This document shows, piece after piece, positions 57,285 through 64,000 of a stretch of 64,000 nt of DNA. Each line of letters opens with the position of its first letter. Position 1 is the first letter of the stretch. The DNA comes from Lachnospiraceae bacterium (GTDB lineage: Bacteria > Bacillota > Clostridia > Lachnospirales > Lachnospiraceae), in NCBI GenBank assembly GCA_015057115.1, contig SVEZ01000001.1:186001-250000 (forward strand). Reading direction: 5' to 3'. A program made the position numbers and the translations under genes. Below the pieces are notes generated by a model. It was not told where the DNA came from and made no database searches. It worked only from the letters and a program-made list of their open reading frames with translations.

Positions 57285-59012
57285 CTACCCTTCAATCAGA
57301 GTATCAGCGGCTTTTTTCAATGCTTCTTTGCGCTTTTTCGCATCCTCAAAGGAACTGCCTTTTACGCCATAATACAGCTTGATTTTCGGCTCTGTTCCGG
57401 AAGGGCGAACGCATACCCAGGCATCCTCAGGTAACTCATAGTACAATACGTTGGATTTCGGCAGGGTAAGTTCCTTGATTTCCCCAGTCTTTACATCCTG
57501 CTCTGTACCTTTCTGGTAGTCCTTTTGTACCAAAACCTCAAAATCGCCAATGCAGGTAAGGGCCTCTTTATGAAGATGCTCCATGATGGAAGCGATTTTT
57601 TCAAGACCGTCCTTGCCCGGCATGGTTACGGATTCTACGCTATCCTCATAATAGCCGTACCGCTCATACATCTTCAGGGTAGCATCCCACAAAGTCATGC
57701 CCTGCTGCTTATAAAATGCTGCTGCCTCGCACAGTAACATGGTGGCCACCACCGCATCCTTGTCTCTTGCATAAGTTCCCGCCAGACAGCCGTAGCTTTC
57801 TTCCATACCAAAAAGATAGGTTCCTTTGCCCCTCTCTTCAAATTCCAAAATTTTCTGTCCGATGTATTTAAAGCCGGTAAGTACTTCAATCAGACGTACG
57901 CCATGGCCTTTCGCAATGGCATCCACCAAATGGGTACTAACGATGGAACGAATCACCGCTCCGTCCTGAGGAAGCCCATTCGCTGCCTCTTTTTCGTTCA
58001 AAATATACTCTGCAATAAGGCTACCGGACATGTTTCCCGTCAACGCGTGATAGGTCTGCTCTTTTGCATCCCATACATACACTCCCAAACGGTCAGCATC
58101 CGGATCTGTAGCCAATACCAAATCCGCTTTCTTTTCCTTAGCCAGTTTCAAGGCTAACGCAAAGGCTTTTTCGGATTCCGGATTAGGATAATCTACGGTT
58201 GGGAAGTCACCGTCCGGAAGTTCCTGCTCTTTTACCACATGAACATTCTCAAAGCCCAATTCCTTCAAAACCCGGCGCACCGGAATGTTTCCGGTTCCGT
58301 TTAACGGCGTGTAAACAATGGTCAGTTCCTTACCCATTTCCTTAATAACTTCCGGATGAAGACTCTGCTTCTTTACTTCCGACAGATATGCCTGATCCAT
58401 TTCTTCGCCCATTTCCTCATACAAGCGTTTTGCCTTGGCTTCTTCCAAAGTCATGGTTTTCATGGTACTGTAATCGGTAATAGCCTTTACTTCGTCCATG
58501 ATTCCCTTATCGTGAGGCGGGGTAATCTGAGCGCCGTCTGCCCAGTATACTTTATAGCCGTTATAGTTGCTTGGGTTATGACTTGCGGTAATGTTAATAC
58601 CTGCAATGGCATGTTTTTCCCGCACCGCAAAGGACAACTCCGGCGTTGGTCGCAATGATTCAAACACATAGGCTTTAATTCGGTTTGCCGCAAGACATCT
58701 TGCTGCTTCCTGAGCGAATTCCGGCGACATATGTCTGGAATCGTAGGCGATGCATACACCACGCTTTCCTTCACCCAGCTTATTGATATAATTTGCCAGT
58801 CCCTGGGTGGCTTTTCGCACGGTATACGGATTCATACGGTTGGTTCCGGCTCCCAGTATGCCACGCAATCCTGCGGTGCCAAACTCCAGCTCCTTATAAA
58901 AACGCTCCGTGATTTCTTTTTCATCCGATTGGATTGCCAAAAGCTCTTTTTTGGTCTCTTCGTCAAAATATGGATCTTCACACCATTTTCTGTACATTTC
59001 CTGTGCCTGCAT
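57285..59012 (-). CDS. pgcA: Alpha-phosphoglucomutase/phosphomannomutase (PgcA-like)
   Basis: 575 residues, similar to Bacillus PgcA. GIAYDSRHMS, the phosphoserine loop TASHNPSNYNGYK, the metal loop DPDADRLG, sugar-binding GMEESYG and phosphate-binding RPSGTEPKIK are all present. Interconverts glucose-6-P and glucose-1-P, which feeds CDP-glucose (RfbF) and UDP-sugars used by the glycan clusters and glycogen-type metabolism. Confidence 0.93.
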   Translation of the reverse strand: MQAQEMYRKWCEDPYFDEETKKELLAIQSDEKEITERFYKELEFGTAGLRGILGAGTNRMNPYTVRKATQGLANYINKLGEGKRGVCIAYDSRHMSPEFAQEAARCLAANRIKAYVFESLRPTPELSFAVREKHAIAGINITASHNPSNYNGYKVYWADGAQITPPHDKGIMDEVKAITDYSTMKTMTLEEAKAKRLYEEMGEEMDQAYLSEVKKQSLHPEVIKEMGKELTIVYTPLNGTGNIPVRRVLKELGFENVHVVKEQELPDGDFPTVDYPNPESEKAFALALKLAKEKKADLVLATDPDADRLGVYVWDAKEQTYHALTGNMSGSLIAEYILNEKEAANGLPQDGAVIRSIVSTHLVDAIAKGHGVRLIEVLTGFKYIGQKILEFEERGKGTYLFGMEESYGCLAGTYARDKDAVVATMLLCEAAAFYKQQGMTLWDATLKMYERYGYYEDSVESVTMPGKDGLEKIASIMEHLHKEALTCIGDFEVLVQKDYQKGTEQDVKTGEIKELTLPKSNVLYYELPEDAWVCVRPSGTEPKIKLYYGVKGSSFEDAKKRKEALKKAADTLIEG

Positions 59013-59039
59013 AGCTATCCTTCTTTCTTTGTTTTATCG

Positions 59040-60365
59040 TTAATTACTTTTGGTCTCTTTCATTTCTCCGGTATTGGTTTCCTCGTTATCCTTCTGCTCG
59101 TCCTTGGTCTTATCTTCCGTAAGAATCTTTAATACCTCATTAGCCAAAGATCCTACAGACGTGCTGGAGGAATCCGTCGAACCGGTGGTTCCCGTACTGC
59201 TTCCGGTGGTTCCCGTAGAAGAATTGCCGGTGGTTCCTGTTGTGCCGCCGCTTCCCGTCTGACTTCCCGCCACGGTTCCAGCCACGGAACCCGCCAAGCC
59301 GGAAGTCGGTTTGGTATTGTTGGCGTTACTGTTGTTACTGCTGCCGGTTTTATCCTTCATATTAATCTCTATCCGGGAGTTCCGGGAATTGAAAAATAAA
59401 ATTTTCGTCCAGTCGCTATATCCGTCCTTGGTAGCTTTCACCCGATAAATTCCGTAAGGCAGTGTCATTGCTTTTCCAAGCTTGATTTTCTTACCGTTCA
59501 GGGTTACCATCACATCCTTTTGCTTTGCCAAAAGTGTCAACTTGCCCTTTTTGGTGGTTCCGGTATTAAATTCCTTCAAATCGACTACTGTTTTTTCTCC
59601 GGGCTCAATGGTTACTTCCTTCGCACCACTGTGTCCCGAACCTGCAACCTCCAATAGATAGGTTCCGGCCCGTACCGACATGGGGGCGTTCTTGGTAATC
59701 CGAGCTGCCGCAACGTTACCCAATACAAAATAGCCCTTTTCAAAGCCGGCTATATTTGTAAACTCAATCTCACCATGGCTGGTGGTAATCATTACGCTTA
59801 AAATTTCTTTTCCGTTACCGATGATGGTCAGCTCATCCGAGTCTCCGATTTGTTCTCTCGTAAACTGCTCCTCGTCATCAAAAACCGGCACGGTTTCCGC
59901 CAGACGATATATCTCGCTTCCCACCGTCAGGCTTCCCTTCTTAAGATCCACAGCATACTTGTGTAACTCCGGAAATACCCATACATGTCTGGACTGTTCC
60001 ATACGCTCTATGGTCTGAGTGTTGACATCAATATCTAACTCGTATATCTCTCCGGGGTGCATCTGCTCTCTGGATATGGGTTGGGAAAAACGGTCAAAAA
60101 TCTCCGTTCCACCGTTATAGTAATATACAAATTCTCTGGCCGCTCCCTTTACCTTCTCAAAGACCATCAAAGACATGTCCTCCACTTCGCCTTTGTAGAT
60201 AAAAAGATCCGGTATTTTTCCTTCTTCTTCGGTAGCATCTCCGGATGCCGTTGGCAAAAGCTCTGTTCCGCCTCCGCCGATTACCACCTTTGGTTCTTTC
60301 TTTCCACACCCTGCCGTCAGCAAAACAAAACAAAACAGCAGGATCAGAATGCTTCCTCGTTTCAT
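59040..60365 (-). CDS. PEGA-domain lipoprotein with low-complexity tail
   Basis: 441 residues from the ATG behind GGGGG. A lipoprotein signal peptide (MKRGSILILLFCFVLLTAGC) with lipobox LTAGC. A beta-rich body (about 45-250) is followed by a PEGA-type domain (VMVTLNGKKIKLGKAMTLPYGIYRVKATKDGY) and a Gly/Thr/Ser-rich region (about 350-405), ending in charged residues. PEGA domains are found on surface and S-layer-associated proteins. Function unknown; it may be a membrane-anchored wall or coat component. 18 bases separate it from the CotS-like gene's stop. Confidence 0.75.
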   Translation of the reverse strand: MKRGSILILLFCFVLLTAGCGKKEPKVVIGGGGTELLPTASGDATEEEGKIPDLFIYKGEVEDMSLMVFEKVKGAAREFVYYYNGGTEIFDRFSQPISREQMHPGEIYELDIDVNTQTIERMEQSRHVWVFPELHKYAVDLKKGSLTVGSEIYRLAETVPVFDDEEQFTREQIGDSDELTIIGNGKEILSVMITTSHGEIEFTNIAGFEKGYFVLGNVAAARITKNAPMSVRAGTYLLEVAGSGHSGAKEVTIEPGEKTVVDLKEFNTGTTKKGKLTLLAKQKDVMVTLNGKKIKLGKAMTLPYGIYRVKATKDGYSDWTKILFFNSRNSRIEINMKDKTGSSNNSNANNTKPTSGLAGSVAGTVAGSQTGSGGTTGTTGNSSTGTTGSSTGTTGSTDSSSTSVGSLANEVLKILTEDKTKDEQKDNEETNTGEMKETKSN

Positions 60366-60409
60366 AGCATCCCCCTTGTATCCTTTTTTCATTTCGTATT
60401 TTTTATATT

Positions 60410-61360
60410 TTAAGCGAATCCTTCTAAAAATGCAAGGAAGCTTAGCCGTTCCTCTTCCTGCTTTTTCAGGCTTTTCAGCTTTTCAAGGTCTCTCAGGGTT
60501 ATGTGATTTTTTCGTGTCGCAGCATAATGATTCGCCACCTTAAGAAAACGGGAGGGAAATGCAAGGCGTAAATACAACTGTTTTTTCTCCGCATCATTAA
60601 GAGGCAAAACCTCCTGCAACATTCCCAGCAGTTCCCGGCAAAGCACCTGGCTGTAGCTGTTTTTCTCCATAATCTTACGAATATAAAGAGCCACATCCGA
60701 AAGGATACTGTCCCAGCCCAGATTATCAAATCGAATAAGACTCACTCCATTTTCTCCAACCAAAACATTGTGATGGGTAAAGTCTCTGTGGCAAAGCCCC
60801 CTCCTTACCCCGTCGGAGGTATTCCATTCCTCCTCCAATGCCTGCACTTTTTGTCCCTGTTCATAATAAGTTAAAAAAAGCCGGCTAAATTCCATGTCAA
60901 ACTCGTTTTTTTGCCGCTTTTTGGCTATCAAGTTGCTAATACTCTTCATTTCACGATTTTTTCGCTGCACTTGAAAAAGAAAATCCGAAGGCTGTTTGTC
61001 CCCGATTTCCATGGTCTCCGATAATCCAAGCAGCGCCTTTGTCAGTCTCCCTAATGCCTCCGCTCCCGCCATCACCTGGCCGGGATTTTTCGGATCGCAT
61101 TCCGGGTCTAAAAACCACTTTCTGAGGGTGTAATTTTTCCCGTAGGTATCCTGGGAATATTCCTCCCCCTCTATGGTCCGAACCAGCGTATCCACTCGCA
61201 TTTCCTGCTTTTCCAGTTCCTCTAATACCCTCCTTAAAAAAGCCAACCGTGTCTTACCTCCAGCATACTCCTTTAGAAAAAAATCTCCCTCCTCGCACCG
61301 GCACCATAAACCTCCCCGTACCCTGCTCATCCGGGTAACGTGGTAGGGATACAGGCTCAT
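60410..61360 (-). CDS. CotS-family spore coat / aminoglycoside-phosphotransferase-like kinase
   Basis: 316 residues from the ATG behind GGGAAG; an ATG at 61432 gives 24 more residues but lacks an RBS. The APH-type core has GGLWCRCEEGDFFLKEY at the ATP loop, and the catalytic GLCHRDFTHHNVLV (HxDxxxxN) then IRFDNLGWD (DFG-like). CotS and related YtaA/YutH proteins are spore coat kinase-like proteins. Between the CCA enzyme and the PEGA lipoprotein. Confidence 0.8.
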   Translation of the reverse strand: MSLYPYHVTRMSRVRGGLWCRCEEGDFFLKEYAGGKTRLAFLRRVLEELEKQEMRVDTLVRTIEGEEYSQDTYGKNYTLRKWFLDPECDPKNPGQVMAGAEALGRLTKALLGLSETMEIGDKQPSDFLFQVQRKNREMKSISNLIAKKRQKNEFDMEFSRLFLTYYEQGQKVQALEEEWNTSDGVRRGLCHRDFTHHNVLVGENGVSLIRFDNLGWDSILSDVALYIRKIMEKNSYSQVLCRELLGMLQEVLPLNDAEKKQLYLRLAFPSRFLKVANHYAATRKNHITLRDLEKLKSLKKQEEERLSFLAFLEGFA

Positions 61361-61456
61361 GCTTTCTGCTTCCCGATTATACAAAATGACCCTCCCTACA
61401 ATGAAATTTCGAGTTCCCGCTCGTTTTTCCATTGTATGAAGGGTCTTTTCTCTTTA

Positions 61457-62683
61457 TTACAGCTTTTGTTTTGCCATTTTCAAAAGCTGCTCTTTTTCAT
61501 TCAATTCTTGTTTTTTCAAAACCTCATTTAATAAATATTCCAAAATTTCTCCAATTTTTTTGCCGTGGGGAACTCCCATTTCCAGTAAGTCGCTACCGGT
61601 TATGGCAAGCTGTCGGATAGATACACAATCCCCTCGTTTTAAAATCTTTTCCGCCAATAAACGTTGATTTTCCGGGCTTTCTCCCGTTTCCACCTCTCTT
61701 ATGGCAAGGTAGCGCATCAGCAAATCCTCCGGATAGTGACTTAAGAACTGACGAATAGGAATTTCCTCTGCTTCCAATTCTTTATCCGCCAAAAACACCA
61801 GGTTTTTCACATTTTTAATGGTTTCTCCGTCGGTTTTCAATCGCCTTAAAAGCTTAGAAGCGGCATCTTTTTTATCCTCGCCCTCTCCCTTAAGACAGGT
61901 ATCAAAGAGTAGCGCCAACCGGATATAGATATCTGCCGGGGATTCCTGCAGTCTTTTTAACATCTTTTTACGGATATCTTCCTGCTCCACCGCCTCCGCA
62001 AGTTCCGGTATCACCACCTGAAAGACGCCGGTATCAATCATAAGGTCTAAATACTCCGGGTGTTCCGACAGCAGAAGCTTCTTAAGCTCGGTATAAATCC
62101 GTTCTACACTGACCATGCGCAGGCGCTCTTTTAATTCTGCCATGGCTTCCTTAGTCCGCTCTTCCACTGTAAATCCCAGCTGTGCGCCAAACCTGGCTGC
62201 TCGCATGATTCTAAGAGCATCCTCCGTAAAACGCTCTGTAGGTTCGCCAACACAGCGTACCCGTTTCTCTTTTAAATCCTGTTCTCCACCAAAAATGTCA
62301 ATAAGTCCCTGCTTCGGGTGGTAGGCCATGGCATTAATGGTAAAGTCTCTTCTTTTTAAATCTTCCGTAAGACTTGCGGTGAAGCTCACTTCCTTAGGAT
62401 GTCGCCCGTCCTCATATTCACCGTCTACCCGGTAGGTGGTAACTTCAAATCCTTCTTTTCCAATTAAAACCGTAACGGTCCCATGCTGAATTCCGGTATC
62501 CACCGTACGGTCAAACAGCGCTTTCACCTGTTGCGGTGTCGCCTGCGTTGTAATATCCCAGTCTCCCGGCGTTCGAAAAAGAAGCCGATCACGAACACAG
62601 CCGCCTACAGCAAATGCTTCGTAGCCGGCCATGTTTAATCTCTCTATGATATTGGTTACCCCGCTTGGTAATTCCATATTCAT
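61457..62683 (-). CDS. cca: CCA tRNA nucleotidyltransferase
   Basis: 408 residues from the ATG overlapping the proS stop codon by one base (TAATG). Head: AFAVGGCVRDRLL, GDWDITTQATP; neck: RRDFTINAMAYHP; body: EDALRIMRAARFGAQLGF. Adds CCA to tRNA 3' ends, needed for the two tRNAs here that lack encoded CCA. The C-terminal HD-like region is less conserved. Confidence 0.93.
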   Translation of the reverse strand: MNMELPSGVTNIIERLNMAGYEAFAVGGCVRDRLLFRTPGDWDITTQATPQQVKALFDRTVDTGIQHGTVTVLIGKEGFEVTTYRVDGEYEDGRHPKEVSFTASLTEDLKRRDFTINAMAYHPKQGLIDIFGGEQDLKEKRVRCVGEPTERFTEDALRIMRAARFGAQLGFTVEERTKEAMAELKERLRMVSVERIYTELKKLLLSEHPEYLDLMIDTGVFQVVIPELAEAVEQEDIRKKMLKRLQESPADIYIRLALLFDTCLKGEGEDKKDAASKLLRRLKTDGETIKNVKNLVFLADKELEAEEIPIRQFLSHYPEDLLMRYLAIREVETGESPENQRLLAEKILKRGDCVSIRQLAITGSDLLEMGVPHGKKIGEILEYLLNEVLKKQELNEKEQLLKMAKQKL

Positions 62684-64000
62684 TAGTACGCTTTTCCCCA
62701 ATATACAAGTGCTTTTGCCTTCTTGCCGCAGCATACACAGGTATCTGTAAGCTGCTCCTGCTCAAACGGCATACAACGGCTGGTTGCACCAATTTCGTCT
62801 TTAATCTTTAACTCGCACTCTTCTTCGCCGCACCACATTGCACGTACGAAGCCGCTCTTCTCGTCCATAATCTGCTTGAACTGTGCATAGTCTTTGGCAT
62901 CATAAACGTGGGCGTCACGATGCTTCTTAGCACGTTCAAACATATCCTTCTGCATAGTTTCAAGGATTTCTTCCATCTTGCTTTCGATTTCGTCTAATGA
63001 TACGGTAATCTTCTCATTGGTATCACGACGAACTACGATACACTGGTTTGCTTCAATATCCTTCGGTCCAATCTCAATACGAGCCGGAATTCCACGCATT
63101 TCCTGTTCTGCAAACTTCCATCCCGGACTCTTGTCGGAAAAGTCTGCCTTTACGGAGAACTTCTTTGCCAAACGTGCCTTAATTTCTTCTACCTTATTGG
63201 CAACTGCTTCCTCCTGCTGGCGAATCGGCACAATCATAATCTGAGTCGGTGCGATTCTCGGTGGCAATACCAATCCGTTATCATCACCGTGTACCATAAT
63301 GATGGCACCGATAATTCTGGTGCTTAAGCCCCAGGATGTCTGATGTACGAAAGAAAGCTTGTTTTCTTTGTCTGTATACTGAATATTAAATGCTCTGGCA
63401 AATCCATCACCAAAGTTATGGCTGGTTGCAGACTGTAATGCCTTTCCATCATGCATCAAAGCCTCGATGGTATAGGTTGCCTCTGCACCTGCAAATTTCT
63501 CTTTATCTGTCTTTCTACCGCGAACTACCGGAATAGCCAGTACATCTTCTACAAAGTCAGCATATACATGAAGCATCTGCTCTGTACGCTCCTGTGCTTC
63601 TTCTGCAGTAGCATGAGCGGTATGTCCTTCCTGCCATAAGAACTCACGGCTTCTTAAAAACGGTCTGGTTGTCTTCTCCCAACGAACTACAGAACACCAC
63701 TGATTGTAAACCTTAGGCAAATCTCTGTAGGACTGAATCTCGTTTGCGTAAAAATCGCAGAACAAGGTTTCAGAAGTAGGACGTACACACATACGCTCCT
63801 GTAACGGTTCCAATCCACCATGGGTTACCCATGCAACCTCCGGTGCAAAACCTTCTACATGATCCTTTTCTTTTTCCAGAAGACTCTCCGGAATGAACAT
63901 GGGCATATATACGTTCTCCACGCCGGTTTCTTTGAATCGACGGTCTAATTCTTTCTGAATGTTTTCCCACAACGCATAGCCTGCGGGCTTGATTACCATA
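62683..64000 (-). CDS. proS: Prolyl-tRNA synthetase, archaeal/eukaryotic type, 5' end outside window
   Basis: About 439 codons visible; roughly 40 N-terminal residues are missing. Motif 2 [22 protein letters not shown], motif 3 region [24 protein letters not shown], anticodon-binding domain PTQIMIVPI, and a C-terminal zinc-binding part (CGEEEC, CVCCGKK) place it in the archaeal-type ProRS group found in many Clostridia. Charges tRNA-Pro. Translationally coupled to cca. Confidence 0.96.
   Translation of the reverse strand, partial: MVIKPAGYALWENIQKELDRRFKETGVENVYMPMFIPESLLEKEKDHVEGFAPEVAWVTHGGLEPLQERMCVRPTSETLFCDFYANEIQSYRDLPKVYNQWCSVVRWEKTTRPFLRSREFLWQEGHTAHATAEEAQERTEQMLHVYADFVEDVLAIPVVRGRKTDKEKFAGAEATYTIEALMHDGKALQSATSHNFGDGFARAFNIQYTDKENKLSFVHQTSWGLSTRIIGAIIMVHGDDNGLVLPPRIAPTQIMIVPIRQQEEAVANKVEEIKARLAKKFSVKADFSDKSPGWKFAEQEMRGIPARIEIGPKDIEANQCIVVRRDTNEKITVSLDEIESKMEEILETMQKDMFERAKKHRDAHVYDAKDYAQFKQIMDEKSGFVRAMWCGEEECELKIKDEIGATSRCMPFEQEQLTDTCVCCGKKAKALVYWGKAY

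Overview
The window looks like a chromosomal segment of a motile, Gram-positive member of the Clostridia, most likely a Lachnospiraceae species. The basis is the Firmicutes-type flagellins, the yabO/yabP/yabQ/divIC/spoIIE/tilS/hpt/ftsH sporulation-division neighbourhood, an archaeal-type ProRS, strong AGGAGG ribosome binding sites and moderate GC. Nearly all genes lie on the minus strand, so transcription runs right to left. No rRNA, CRISPR array or complete insertion sequence was found. The only RNA genes are tRNA-Tyr and tRNA-Leu.

Layout. (1) 1-8.6 kb, accessory glycan block: the start of a hydrolysing UDP-sugar 2-epimerase (NeuC-like), a two-gene AAA15 ATPase + RloB module resembling the AbiL/Rlo abortive-infection type, a small methyltransferase, a SecB-like remnant flanked by a degenerate copy of the rfbF tail, then a panB - ThDP carboligase - rfbF operon and a two-domain methyltransferase. 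(2) 8.6-23 kb, a tightly packed operon of about 12 genes that starts with maf (flagellin nonulosonic-acid transferase) and includes NeuB, NeuC, a PseB/LegB-type 4,6-dehydratase, an epimerase/reductase, a second ThDP carboligase, two large family-2 glycosyltransferases, a TylF-type methyltransferase and three unrecognised genes. (3) 23-32 kb, six tandem flagellin genes. The gap between the first two holds a formyltransferase, a truncated polysaccharide deacetylase and a serine recombinase. (4) 32-43 kb, the late flagellar operon flgM-flgN-flgK-flgK'-flgL-fliW-csrA-flaG-fliD-fliS-fliT. (5) 43-50 kb, an ECF sigma/RsiV-like anti-sigma pair, an Hpt protein, a YfiH/LACC1-type enzyme, two tRNAs, a nuclease-like hypothetical protein and a GH13 enzyme. 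(6) 50-64 kb, housekeeping and sporulation genes: ftsH, hpt, tilS, spoIIE, divIC, yabQ, yabP, rqcP(yabO), hup, pgcA, a PEGA lipoprotein, a CotS-like protein, cca and proS (cut by the window edge).

How it fits together. SigD(sigma-28)-type promoters (TAAA-N15-CCGATAT) lie before flgM, flaG and flagellins 1, 2 and 6. FlgM is the anti-sigma factor. CsrA and FliW are encoded here, and each flagellin leader carries two GGA motifs, one on the Shine-Dalgarno, as expected for CsrA repression relieved by FliW. Maf follows the terminator of flagellin 1 with almost no room for its own promoter, so the glycosylation operon may be fed by read-through from flagellin transcription. The glycan genes suggest a legionaminic/sialic-like nonulosonic acid plus unusual sugars. 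The panB + ThDP carboligase + CDP-glucose synthase trio is the least explained metabolic unit, and the AAA15/RloB pair inserted in front of neuC is the best candidate defence system.
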